Positions 8,254 to 17,137 are shown, numbered from the stretch's first letter. The stretch is DNA of 64,000 nucleotides from Gammaproteobacteria bacterium (GCA_022819855.1 JAJEGN010000011.1:120465-184464); one strand, 5' to 3'. Notes: generated from the sequence alone by a model not told the origin. A program made the numbers and translations.

Positions 8254-9369
8254 TCACCGGTCATTGCTGAGGCTCCGGTACACGGCCTCGATGAACATCT
8301 CGGTCGTCCACGGGCCGGTGTCCGACCCGAAACGACCCTCGTAACCGTAGGTCGGCCGCTCCGCGACGACCTGCTCCAGACTCATTCCCCGATCGATCAG
8401 GTGCTGCACCTGGTCGCGAATGATCGTCAGCATGTCCCGATAGTAACCGACGTCGGCCGAGTCCGACAGCCGGCCGCGGCCTGGGACCACCATCGTCCCG
8501 CCTTCGGTCCTGAACTCCGGAATGGCGAGGTTCAGGATGTAGTTCAGGCCGTCGAGCACGCCGTCGATGTGACCGCCCCGATCGACATCGATCACCGGAA
8601 AAGACTCCATGTCGAACAGGTCGCCCGTTGCGATCACGTCGGAGCCGCGGAAGTAGACGATGCTGTCGCCGTCGGTCGTCGCGGCGGGGATGTGCACGAC
8701 GCGGATGCCTTCGCCGTTGAAAAACGTACTGAGCTTGTATTCGTCGATGAAGAAGGTATCGGTCGGAAGCGCTTCGAACGCCGCCTGCTCCTCGACCATT
8801 CTCAGGAGCACGTTCTCGTGCGCGAGGATGGCCGCGCCCTCGAAGGAGTCGCCGATGGTTCCGGCGACGTTGCCGCCGGAGTAGGTGACTCCGCTTGTCG
8901 CCAGATTCTCGTTGCCGCCGGTGTTGTGCGCGAGCGGGCTCGTATTGACGATGTAACGGATCGGCTTGGCCGGCCCGCGCGTGTTGACCGGAAGTCTCGA
9001 GCGCGTCTCGGCGCCGCCCCGTTCCGCTGTGCGGCCCTCGAGAACGCCGAACGCGTTGAGCTGCGCCTGCAGTTCGTCGAGCGCGCCCAGCACGCGTTCG
9101 CTGGCCTGCGCCTCGCCGGCATTGACGAGGAAAACGCCGTCCGGGCCGACCGAGGCCGTTATGTTGGCGCCCGCGCCGACCAGCATCCAGATGTTCTCGC
9201 GTACGGGCCACCAGTTGAGTTCGGCTCCGAGTTCGTTGCCGCGACTGCCTTGTGCGAGTGCGCCGCCCGTGAAGATACCGAGAAGGACGGCCGTGGCGAC
9301 CGCCGGCAGCGCGGCGCGTCCGATTCCCGTGCCGTTCGTCTGTCGTGTCATTGCGTTTGTGTGCCGCAT
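8254..9369 (-). CDS. Exported metallo-beta-lactamase-fold protein lacking most metal ligands
   Basis: The fold is recognisable from IWMLVGAGANITASVGPDGVFLV near residue 60, AHENVLLRM at 183, TDGDSIVYF at 232, ATGDLF at 247 and VVPGRGRL at 294. The zinc-binding signature, normally NTHWHxDHTGGN, reads NTSPLAHNTGGN at 142-153, so the three His and one Asp are all replaced. The later ligands in AHTDGD and PGHG are also changed (TTDGD, PGRG). H184 and D250 remain. A hydrolase using a normal binuclear centre is therefore unlikely; it may be a binding protein. A signal peptide ends near residue 40. It starts 6 nt after the upstream gene stops. Confidence 0.85.
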   Translation of the reverse strand: MRHTNAMTRQTNGTGIGRAALPAVATAVLLGIFTGGALAQGSRGNELGAELNWWPVRENIWMLVGAGANITASVGPDGVFLVNAGEAQASERVLGALDELQAQLNAFGVLEGRTAERGGAETRSRLPVNTRGPAKPIRYIVNTSPLAHNTGGNENLATSGVTYSGGNVAGTIGDSFEGAAILAHENVLLRMVEEQAAFEALPTDTFFIDEYKLSTFFNGEGIRVVHIPAATTDGDSIVYFRGSDVIATGDLFDMESFPVIDVDRGGHIDGVLDGLNYILNLAIPEFRTEGGTMVVPGRGRLSDSADVGYYRDMLTIIRDQVQHLIDRGMSLEQVVAERPTYGYEGRFGSDTGPWTTEMFIEAVYRSLSNDR

Positions 9370-9375
9370 CGGTCG

Positions 9376-10233
9376 CTAGTCGCCGGCAGGATTCCGCATG
9401 GCGTCCTGCAACTTGAACCGGTACTCGGGGTACATGGTTTCGGCGCCGTCGAAGTAAAGCGAGCGCGGCAGACCGTGAGTATCGGAAAAACTGAAGATCT
9501 GATCGTTCGCGCCCGGCAGGAAATGAGGCACGTAGCCTTCGGGCCGGACAACTTCCGTCACGATGGTGCACGGATAGGGCGGCACACGCTGGTTGAGGTC
9601 AAGGCGGTATTCCGTGCTGCGCACGAGCGGTTCGGTCAGATAGACGGGGTCGTAGGCGACAATGAGCCAGGTCAGGTAGTCCTCGTTCCTGAACCTGCGG
9701 CGGATCAGGTATTCGGTCAGCGTCGCCCGGTCGCTCTGCGGTACGCCGTTGCGCCGATAGTAGTCCTCCTTGAGATGCGTCGTTCGGATCCTGAGCCGGT
9801 CGCCCTCCCATTCGCCCGTGGAAAAGCCGCCCCAGGTATGCGCCGCGTACTCAGGCGGATGCTCGCGGCCGTCCATGTAGATCGGCGTATTGACCGAGCG
9901 CAGCCACTCCGTCTGAAACGCGACGATCTGCCGCGATGCCGGATCGACCTCCTTCCAGATCCTGAGATTCGACGGGCCGCGCTTGATGTAGGCGCCGGAG
10001 TGCGGCCGGCACTGCCATTCCGGCAGTGACTGTATCGAAGCGTCCCAGATCTCGGCTCGCCGAATCGCCTCTGCGCTCAGCGGCAGTCCGACGTACTCTC
10101 CGAGATGCGGGTTGTCGGTATTGTCCTGGGCGCGCACGACCGGCCATTCGCCCGTGAAGTCCATCTGCGCGACGGCCGGCGCGGCGAGGAGCAGGCACGC
10201 AGCCAGCGCGTGCAGCAGCTTCAAAACGTTCAT
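9376..10233 (-). CDS. Exported protein of unknown family, first gene of the DUF6152 operon
   Basis: I cannot assign a named family. The 285-residue product begins with a clean signal peptide (LLHALAACLLLAAPAVAQ) and the mature start MDFTGEWP, similar to the TGHW start of the paralogue at 6893-7744. A central segment GEWEGDRLRIRTTHLKEDYY followed by RRNGVPQSDRATLTEY is the best conserved part. It has Cys residues at about positions 56 and 219. It is the promoter-proximal gene of the operon, reading away from the TonB-dependent receptor; a shared regulatory region lies between them. Confidence 0.8.
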   Translation of the reverse strand: MNVLKLLHALAACLLLAAPAVAQMDFTGEWPVVRAQDNTDNPHLGEYVGLPLSAEAIRRAEIWDASIQSLPEWQCRPHSGAYIKRGPSNLRIWKEVDPASRQIVAFQTEWLRSVNTPIYMDGREHPPEYAAHTWGGFSTGEWEGDRLRIRTTHLKEDYYRRNGVPQSDRATLTEYLIRRRFRNEDYLTWLIVAYDPVYLTEPLVRSTEYRLDLNQRVPPYPCTIVTEVVRPEGYVPHFLPGANDQIFSFSDTHGLPRSLYFDGAETMYPEYRFKLQDAMRNPAGD

Positions 10234-10599
10234 GGTCGATCTCCCGGCGGCCCGCGTTCACGAGTTCCTGCAGCGGCGCACGGCTGCGAACGCAAGGCCA
10301 CGCAACGACCCATACTTGCGAACCGCCCGAATCTTAGCACTAGCGCGGGCGAACGCATATGGGCTCCGATTCGGGGTCTCCAATACGGCAACAAACTGAT
10401 GCGGACCGGAAAATTCCGAAGCCATTGGAACATTGTGTTGCATTAGAACTACATTTTGAACGCATTTTGATCCAACCTCATCGCTCTCACGTCGTTTCTT
10501 CGCAAACGAGGTATGGAATCAGTACAGATTGTAAGTCATACTTGATCCGCGCTACTTGCGCACGATCGAGTATCAGGAACTATTACAAGGAGACCGTCC
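10234..10599. other. Divergent intergenic region between the DUF6152 operon and TonB receptor
   Basis: This 366-nt region has no credible gene and is AT-rich from about 10400 on. It should hold promoters for both directions. A direct repeat CATTTTGA occurs at 10452-10459 and 10463-10470, 11 bp apart (one helical turn), which could be a regulator site. A good ribosome site (AAGGAGA) precedes the receptor ATG. I cannot place a convincing -35/-10 pair. Confidence 0.5.
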
Positions 10600-13296
10600 A
10601 TGCAATCGCCCATTCGTATTGTCTCCAGCAGTGGATGGCTGGCCGTAGCAGTCGCAGCAGCGCTGCCGCTGGGCGCCCATGCTCAACTCCAGCTTGAGGA
10701 GATCGTAGTTACCGCCACGCGGCGCGAGACGGATCTGCAGACTACACCCATTTCCATCCAGGCGTTTACCGGCGAGGAACTCGAACTGGGCGGCATCGAC
10801 AATGGCCGCGACCTCGGCATCATGGTCCCCAACGTCGTGCTGAACTCCGGTGTCGGTGAGTTCACTGGTGACTTCTACGTTCGCGGCCTGCCCGGCGTCG
10901 GCATCTACATGGACGGAGTCTGGCAGGGCAGCTTCGGTTTCATCGGCACGAACCTCATCGAGATGGAGCGCGTGGAGGTGCTGCGCGGGCCGCAGGGTAC
11001 GCTTTTCGGCCGCAACACCAACGGCGGCGCCGTACAGATGGTCACACGGCGGCCGGCGGACGAATTCGGCGCGCGCGTCAATCTCGACGTCGGCGAATTC
11101 AACCGCCGCGATGTTTCGATTGCGGTGGACGTTCCGTTCGGCGACAGGGTCAAGAGCAAGTTCATGGCGGCGTCGATGCGAAACGACGGCTTCCTTGACG
11201 GCCGCACGACGCCATGGGACTTCGGTTCGCAGGACGATACGCTCGTGCGCGCGGACTTTTTGTTCGAACCGACGGACAACTTCTCCGTGCGCTTCACCGC
11301 CAATGACGAAAGGAAGCGCGGCACCGACCCTCGCATTCACCAGATGACGCGGTGGGACAACGGCAAGATTTATGCGTACAACATCATGCTTGGCGCGTTT
11401 CAGTCCCAGGCTGACGCGGCTTGCCAGGCTAATCCGAGCTTCAACGGCGGTCCGGGTTCCGTATACAACTACAGTTGCGGCCCGAACGGGTGGGCGCCGC
11501 CGCCGCCAGGGCCGGCGGGTGCGCCGTCGTTCGGTTCGCGCTTCACGGGTGAACCGGCGACGGCGTTCAATCCGTCGACGCACACGACAGGATTTCCCGG
11601 AGGCAGAGTCAGCGGTTTCGATTTTCCGGTCGGCGAGCTCGGCAACTGGGCGACGAAGTCCGACTCCGCGCGCAACGGTCAGGTCGCCGACACGCGGTTC
11701 CTGACGATGACGGTCAATTGGGACATCAGCGACAACCTCAATTTCGAGGCGCTCCTGTCCGACTGGGAGCAGGACGAGCGCAACACCATCGACTTCGACG
11801 GCACGGAGTTCATCATCACGACGGACGACAGAAGCGAGGTCAGGGAAAACCAGACGCTCGAACTGCACCTGTCGGGCTCGACACCGAACGGCCGCATCAA
11901 CTGGCTCGCGGGCTACTACTCTCTCGAATTGAACCGGCAGCGACGCTTCTATCGCTGGGCCATGTGGGATTTCATCGTCCCGAACACGGGGCCCCGCGAT
12001 CCTGCCGTCAACTACGAGTTCTCCGAATATGTGCGCGACACCGCGTACCTGCTCGGTTTGAACGGCGAGAACACCCCGCCGGGATCGTCTGTGTTCTCGG
12101 GCGGAAGCCTGCTCACGCCGCACCTGCCGCATTTGCGTGTTGGCACCTTCCCGTACAACATCACCAGGTTTCCGTGGAACCTCTCCTTCATCACTTCCGA
12201 CATCCTGAACCGTTGGTACGATGAGGACGAAGCGTTCTTCGGCGAAGCGACATTCAGCGTGACCGACAAGCTCGATATCACGGTGGGCGCGCGGCAGAGC
12301 GACAAGAAGGGTTCGCAGGCGACGATGACGCCGATCGACGCGTTCAGGACCCCGGACCCCGACATCCGCCCGCAGGGCGACATGTTCGCTTTCAGTAGCG
12401 CGAACGAGACGGTCGATCCCGATCAGCCGAAGATCAATACCTACAAGTTCGCATTGAGCTACCAGTTCACCGACGACGTGATGATGTATGCGACCTACGC
12501 CGAGGGTTTCACCCAGGCGGAGCGAGACATCAGCACCGTGGGCGACGCGGGCGTCACCCCGCCGGGTTGCACGCGCATCGATTCCGACGAGGTCTATTGC
12601 GATCTCAAGCCGGAGGTCATCGAGACGATCGAACTTGGCCTGCGTTCGGACTGGCTCGACGGCCGCCTGCGTTTCAATGCGACCTACTTCGACTCCGACT
12701 GGGTCAACATGCGGATCGTCCAGTTGCCGTTCGACCAGCACGGCAACACGCAGCCGTTCCCGTACGATTCCGACCAGGGCGCCGGCACGGCCGACGGTTG
12801 GGAGTTCGAGGTTGTCTACCTTGCGACCGATCGCCTGCAGCTCAACTTCGGCCTGGGCCTGATCGACACGAACTACATCCAGTCGGGCGTTTTCGACGGC
12901 CTCACCGGCAATTATCCGGGGGCGCCGTTTGCATATGCGGCCGATCACAGCGGCACGGTCGGGCTTCGCTACGACATGCCCCTGTCCAACGGCGGCTCGA
13001 TTGCGTTGTTCACCAACTACGGCTGGATGGACGACTATGCGCGTGACGCGGCCTATCAGCGTACGAAGATCGACGAGAACGGCCTGCCGGTGCAGGAACC
13101 CGGCTACGGCGTCTTCAACGCAAGGCTGAGGTACCAGCCGCCCGCGGGCAATTACAGTATCGAGTTGTGGGGCAGAAACCTGACAGACGAGTTCTACCTC
13201 AACGGCGGCTTCGATACGCACGACACCTGGGGCTATGACTTCGCCACGATCGGCCGCGCGCGCGAGATCGGTGTCAGTCTCGGGTTCAACTTTTAG
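10600..13296 (+). CDS. TonB-dependent receptor (898 aa)
   Basis: This is an outer-membrane receptor that imports a ligand using TonB energy. It has a signal peptide ending AHAQ, a TonB-box-like EEIVVTATRRETDLQTTPIS directly after it, the plug domain with VEVLRGPQGTLFGRNTNGGA near residues 126-145, and a 22-strand-type barrel ending in the aromatic residue of FNF. The IPR of the plug and the GSGGVxxT-like loop resemble the large environmental receptor family often linked to complex carbohydrates or siderophores, but the ligand is not readable. A Gly/Pro-rich insertion (PPPPGPAGAP near residue 305) lies in an extracellular loop. Its stop codon abuts a diverged copy of its own C-terminus. Confidence 0.95.
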   Translation: MQSPIRIVSSSGWLAVAVAAALPLGAHAQLQLEEIVVTATRRETDLQTTPISIQAFTGEELELGGIDNGRDLGIMVPNVVLNSGVGEFTGDFYVRGLPGVGIYMDGVWQGSFGFIGTNLIEMERVEVLRGPQGTLFGRNTNGGAVQMVTRRPADEFGARVNLDVGEFNRRDVSIAVDVPFGDRVKSKFMAASMRNDGFLDGRTTPWDFGSQDDTLVRADFLFEPTDNFSVRFTANDERKRGTDPRIHQMTRWDNGKIYAYNIMLGAFQSQADAACQANPSFNGGPGSVYNYSCGPNGWAPPPPGPAGAPSFGSRFTGEPATAFNPSTHTTGFPGGRVSGFDFPVGELGNWATKSDSARNGQVADTRFLTMTVNWDISDNLNFEALLSDWEQDERNTIDFDGTEFIITTDDRSEVRENQTLELHLSGSTPNGRINWLAGYYSLELNRQRRFYRWAMWDFIVPNTGPRDPAVNYEFSEYVRDTAYLLGLNGENTPPGSSVFSGGSLLTPHLPHLRVGTFPYNITRFPWNLSFITSDILNRWYDEDEAFFGEATFSVTDKLDITVGARQSDKKGSQATMTPIDAFRTPDPDIRPQGDMFAFSSANETVDPDQPKINTYKFALSYQFTDDVMMYATYAEGFTQAERDISTVGDAGVTPPGCTRIDSDEVYCDLKPEVIETIELGLRSDWLDGRLRFNATYFDSDWVNMRIVQLPFDQHGNTQPFPYDSDQGAGTADGWEFEVVYLATDRLQLNFGLGLIDTNYIQSGVFDGLTGNYPGAPFAYAADHSGTVGLRYDMPLSNGGSIALFTNYGWMDDYARDAAYQRTKIDENGLPVQEPGYGVFNARLRYQPPAGNYSIELWGRNLTDEFYLNGGFDTHDTWGYDFATIGRAREIGVSLGFNF

Positions 13297-13598
13297 GCGG
13301 TGTCAACCTCGTGGGCAACTACGGCTGGATGGACGACTACACCCGCGACGCGGCGTATCAACGCAACCATGTCGACGAGAACGGCGACATCGTCACGGAA
13401 CCGTCGTACGGCATCGTGAACGCGCGCGTCGTCTACGAAGCGCCCGATCGCAACTACAGCATATCGCTATGGGGCAGAAACCTGACCGATGAGCTCTATA
13501 TCAACGGCGGTTTCGATACCCGCAACGTCTGGGGTGACGACTTTGCCGTGATCGGCAGGTCGCGAGAAATCGGGGTCGGCCTGCAGTTCACGTTCTGA
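13297..13598 (+). pseudogene. Orphan C-terminal fragment of a TonB-dependent receptor
   Basis: Immediately after the receptor's TAG, in a different frame, lies a sequence encoding only the last barrel strands of a second receptor. Over 93 residues from NYGWMDDY to the terminal Phe it matches the upstream receptor at about 65 positions by my hand count, with no gaps. The similarity reaches back to about 13297 (GGVNLV versus GGSIAL), so the junction is at the stop codon. The only starts are a GTG at 13311 without a signal peptide. It is thus a partial gene, left by tandem duplication followed by deletion or by recombination between paralogues. Whether it is translated is unknown. Confidence 0.85.
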
Positions 13599-13636
13599 AT
13601 GCTGCTCAGCGAAGCCGCGCGCTTCGCACCCCACTT

Positions 13637-13666
13637 GGGGGCAATCTTCGGGTTGCCCCTTTTTTT
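13637..13666 (+). terminator. Rho-independent terminator after the TonB receptor
   Basis: A perfect 7-bp stem GGGGCAA/TTGCCCC with an 8-nt loop is followed by seven T residues. It lies 39 nt after the receptor fragment stop, and therefore ends the receptor transcript and includes the duplicated fragment in it. Confidence 0.88.
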
Positions 13667-13683
13667 CGTTCGAATGCCGATCC

Positions 13684-15252
13684 TTATCGAGCGAGCTCCC
13701 TGGATGCGGCGACGTCGTGCCGGTGATCCTCGGGCAGCGTGGTTGTGTGCCGCGAAACGACGACCGTGACGAGTACGGACACGGCTGCACCGAAGGTGGC
13801 GGCGGAGTAGGGGTTGGTCGCTTGAAACGCGAACCAGCGTCCGAATTCCTCGAGCGCGGTCCCGATTAGCCATTCGCCCCTGACGATCTCTCCGCGAATC
13901 AGAATGAAGGTCGCGGCGCCTGCCCAGAACCCATGGATGGCGCCTGCGCGCGTGACTCCGAGCCACACGGAACCCACGACGAGCGGCCCCATGAGCGCCG
14001 CGACGAAGCCGCCGACGCCGATCCACTGCAGGAAGACGATGTTCATGTCCATCGTCATCCAGCCGAGGATGGCCGCGCCGACGATCGAGAAAGCGGTCAT
14101 CCCGCGGCTGATCGCGAGCACGTTTCGGTCGAGCCGTTCCTGGCTCAGGTGGGCGTGCAGCCGCGGCGCGATGCTGCGGCGGTAGATATCGTTGGCGAAC
14201 ACCTGCGAGGTCGAGATCACGAGGCCGTCGGCGGTCGACATCACGGCCGACAGGATGCCGACGCCGAGCAGCGCCGCAAGCCAGGTCGGGAAGATCTCGA
14301 TGAATAGCGCGGGGAGGGCGGCGTTCGGACCGCCGGGCGTCGCAAAGAGGCTGTCGCCCAGCACGGCTCTTGCCGTGAACCCGCCGAGCGTGATCGCCGG
14401 CAGCACGAAGCCGAAGGTGAACGCCATGATCAGGAAGCGGTTGCGGGCCCGTTCGTCGTTGAGCGCCCAGAGCTTGTTGCCGATATGCGGCAGGAGCCCC
14501 AGCGGTATATGGGCTACGGTGACCGTGATGATCGACCATACGGATGCGGTCGTCGGGTCGGCGGGATTGAAGACATCGAGCAGCACGGCATCCTGGCTGC
14601 CGAGGTTGTCGATGAGGCTCGGGAAGCCGCCGGCGCCGACGCCAAGGGCGAAAATCACGGCGATCGCAACGGCGAGACACACCATGAGGAGTCCCTGCGC
14701 GCCATCCGTAAGAATGTCCGAATGAGCGCCGCCGAGCGTCACGTAGCCGAGCAGCACGACGGTTGTGATGCCGAGCGCCCAGCTCTGTGGGAGACCGAGC
14801 ATCATCTCGAACATCACGAGGCCGGCGACAAGCTGGCTTGCGAGGTAGAAGAGCAGTATCAGGGAAAACAGTGCGGCAGAAATCCTGAGGGCTTCGGATC
14901 GGTAGCGTTCGCCGAGATATTCCGGCATGGAGCGGGCGCCGGCCTGGTTGCCATAGCGGCCGATGGTGCGCTGGCAGATCAATATGCCGATGTAGATTCC
15001 GATCGGATAGCAGAACGCGATCCAGAGCGTCGACGTTCCGTAGGTATAGGTCAGGCCCGGCAGACCGAGAAACGTGGAGCCGCTCGCGGCCGTCGACGCG
15101 AAAGCCAGCGCGAGCACGAGCGGACCGTAGCCGCGGCGGGCCGTCGCGAAGTCGTCGGCGCCGGCCACCCGGCGGCTGCCGAGCCAGCCGAACGCGATCA
15201 TGCCGCTGACGTAGACGGCAAGGAAGATCCACGACCAGGTATACAAGCCCAT
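13684..15252 (-). CDS. Sodium:solute symporter family protein (SSS/SLC5-like, 522 aa)
   Basis: This is an inner-membrane secondary transporter with about 13 hydrophobic segments. The opening WIFLAVYVSGMIAFGWLGSRR, the segment ASGSTFLGLPGLTYTYG, PEYLGERY and the core GGAHSDILTDGAQGLLM are typical of the sodium:solute symporter family (PutP, sialic acid and related permeases). The substrate is not predictable. It converges on the receptor, and its 5' end faces the large intergenic region upstream of the methyltransferase operon, so it could share regulation with that operon. Confidence 0.93.
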   Translation of the reverse strand: MGLYTWSWIFLAVYVSGMIAFGWLGSRRVAGADDFATARRGYGPLVLALAFASTAASGSTFLGLPGLTYTYGTSTLWIAFCYPIGIYIGILICQRTIGRYGNQAGARSMPEYLGERYRSEALRISAALFSLILLFYLASQLVAGLVMFEMMLGLPQSWALGITTVVLLGYVTLGGAHSDILTDGAQGLLMVCLAVAIAVIFALGVGAGGFPSLIDNLGSQDAVLLDVFNPADPTTASVWSIITVTVAHIPLGLLPHIGNKLWALNDERARNRFLIMAFTFGFVLPAITLGGFTARAVLGDSLFATPGGPNAALPALFIEIFPTWLAALLGVGILSAVMSTADGLVISTSQVFANDIYRRSIAPRLHAHLSQERLDRNVLAISRGMTAFSIVGAAILGWMTMDMNIVFLQWIGVGGFVAALMGPLVVGSVWLGVTRAGAIHGFWAGAATFILIRGEIVRGEWLIGTALEEFGRWFAFQATNPYSAATFGAAVSVLVTVVVSRHTTTLPEDHRHDVAASRELAR

Positions 15253-15649
15253 TTCCGCTCCCTTCGGTTGGCCCGTGCCGCCGCGCGGCGCGATGCGACA
15301 GTCCGTGGCGAGCTCCGCCGCCGGGTGCGGTAGATCGTCGCGCCAGTCCTGTGCGGTGCGGGACTCTGCCGCGGGTGCGAAGCACGCGGATTATAGCGAA
15401 GGGCCGGTCCGGTCTCGTGGACCGAAGTTCCCTGGTTTGCACGCTGTTTAGTGGGATTTGTCCCACTTTTTATGTAGCTAAAAAATAAATCTGTAAAAAT
15501 GGGCAAAAAGGTATTGCATTGACACGATTACTTAAGTATTGTCCGTGCCGCACGACGCAAAGGTGGGCCAGCCTTGACCCGGGGAGACTGATGATTCGGA
15601 GTCCGCGGAAGCCCGGAGACGCGATCGGCAGAGGTATCGATCAGGCCGA
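15253..15649. promoter_or_regulatory. AT-rich divergent regulatory region of symporter and SAM-cycle operon
   Basis: This 397-nt region has no credible gene. A perfect 7-bp hairpin AGTGGGA/TCCCACT with a TTTG loop lies at 15450-15467 and could be an operator, or a hairpin in the symporter leader. A plausible promoter for the + strand operon is TTGCAT (15514-15519), 17 nt, TATTGT (15537-15542), with a TTGACA at 15519-15524 too close to that -10. The 8-bp palindrome ACTTAAGT at 15530-15537 overlaps it. I looked for SAM or SAH riboswitch cores and saw none. Confidence 0.45.
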
Positions 15650-17137
15650 ATGACGATGAACAGTGCAACAAACGCCCTGCTCGGTGAAATCGAGGCCTAT
15701 TGCCGCTCCTCGGGGATTGCGGAATCCACGTTCGGCAAGCTCGTCGTCAACGACGGCAAGCTTTGCACGCGGCTGCGCGAAGGCAAGAACGTCACGCTCG
15801 ATACGGCTGACAGGATCAGAACTTTCATTCATGAACATCAGCAGCCGCGCGCAACAGACGCCGGGGACAAGGCCGGCAAGCGTGTTGAAGGGGACGACGC
15901 GATGACTGACAGGAATCCGAATCGGACCGCAAGAGCAGCGACTCGATCCAACTCGGCAAACCGGGAGGCGGCCGCATCTACACGTGCACCGGCGCAGTCG
16001 GAATCGTCGTCATCGTCCGATGATCGGCCGTTCCGCTTTTACGACAATCGGCAAAAATACCTGGCCTTCGTCAACACCACGAACGAGAAGCGCAAGGTTG
16101 CCGAACGCGCCGCGCGCGAACTCACGCATCTGAAGCCGACGCCACCGGCACTCAGGGTATTCGACGCCGGCATGGGCGACGCGACGGTGCTCACCCAGCT
16201 CATGCGCTCCATGCACAGGCGCTTTCCGATCACGCCGTTTTTCATCGTCGCCAAGGAAATCAGTCTCGAGGACGTGCGCCTGTCGCTCGAGAAGCTGCCG
16301 GACCGTTTCATGGAACATCCGGCCAGTGTTGTCGTGATTACGAACATGTATTACGCGGAGGCGCCGTGGCTCCGTCCGGGCAGCGTACGCAGCGCTGCGG
16401 CCCTGAACTGGCGCGAGGTTGCGCTCGACGGCGACACCGCGGCCGAGTACGACGAGCAGTTGGCCGCCCTCGACCCGTATCTCGTCGACGGCTGGCAGGT
16501 CAAGTCGAGCGAGAGGACCGGCAATCCCATCTACGTCCGGCCGTCCGTGCTGGTGATCTACCGCAGGGACCACTCCTTCCTGCTTGACAGCGTGATTCCC
16601 CGGCCGGGGCAGGTCGACGGCAACTACGACCTCGCACTTGCATCGCAGCCCTGGCGCGCGCGGATGAGTGCGGAGTTCAAGGTCAAGAAGGTTCTGGCGC
16701 CGCTCGTGGAAAGTCTCGCGCCCGCGGGCAGGCTGCTTGTCGTGCAGTCCTTCGGGAACGATCCGGCCCTGGAACTGGTGCAGAAGGTCTGGCCGGACGA
16801 GGAGCCGTTCCGCGTGAACCGCCACGAACTCATACGGGTATTGCGAGACGAACTCGGCAGGGACGCCCGCAACTACAACTTCGTTTCCGGCTCCGACGCC
16901 AAGTCGCTGATCCGGTACGAAATGCACACCTTGCCGAGCGAGGTCCAGCAGAGCATCGGCACGTCGACGCTGTTCGCTGCGTGGAACGCTTCCGTCTACG
17001 TCAATCAGATCGAGGACGAGCGCCTGGAGCCGGCCATTACGGCCGGCGAGTACCTGCGTCACACGGCCGACGTGCTCAAGAAACACGAGGGGCTCTGGTT
17101 CAACGACGAGGCCTTCGTCGTGTCTCGAAAGCGTTGA
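15650..17137 (+). CDS. HTH-like domain fused to a class I SAM-dependent methyltransferase
   Basis: The first gene of the SAM-cycle operon. Residues 8-60 form a small helical domain (STFGKLVVNDGKLCTRLREG, then a DTADRIRTFI helix), resembling short lambda-repressor-like DNA-binding proteins. Residues 63-125 are a low-complexity Ser/Thr/Arg/Ala linker. From about 127 a Rossmann methyltransferase domain begins; motif I is RVFDAGMGDATVL at 169-181. The C-terminal part has LLVVQSFGNDPALELV and ends WFNDEAFVVSRKR. The methyl acceptor is unknown. Every downstream gene in the operon serves to make SAM or dispose of its product, so this is the likely methyl consumer. The start could also be ATG 15656. 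Family assignment beyond class I methyltransferase is not possible by eye. Confidence 0.8.
   Translation: MTMNSATNALLGEIEAYCRSSGIAESTFGKLVVNDGKLCTRLREGKNVTLDTADRIRTFIHEHQQPRATDAGDKAGKRVEGDDAMTDRNPNRTARAATRSNSANREAAASTRAPAQSESSSSSDDRPFRFYDNRQKYLAFVNTTNEKRKVAERAARELTHLKPTPPALRVFDAGMGDATVLTQLMRSMHRRFPITPFFIVAKEISLEDVRLSLEKLPDRFMEHPASVVVITNMYYAEAPWLRPGSVRSAAALNWREVALDGDTAAEYDEQLAALDPYLVDGWQVKSSERTGNPIYVRPSVLVIYRRDHSFLLDSVIPRPGQVDGNYDLALASQPWRARMSAEFKVKKVLAPLVESLAPAGRLLVVQSFGNDPALELVQKVWPDEEPFRVNRHELIRVLRDELGRDARNYNFVSGSDAKSLIRYEMHTLPSEVQQSIGTSTLFAAWNASVYVNQIEDERLEPAITAGEYLRHTADVLKKHEGLWFNDEAFVVSRKR

Noticed and set aside
8140..10029. A 629-codon plus-strand frame across the DUF6152 operon
   Set aside because: The opposite strand has four genes with signal peptides and family motifs; this frame shows none.
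10573..13221. A long open frame (882 codons) antisense to the TonB receptor
   Set aside because: It is a GC-rich shadow of the receptor, with no family motif, a random amino-acid pattern and no ribosome site.
15253..15649. A SAM or SAH riboswitch in the SAM-cycle leader
   Set aside because: I looked for known cores such as the conserved SAH and SAM-II elements and found no match.
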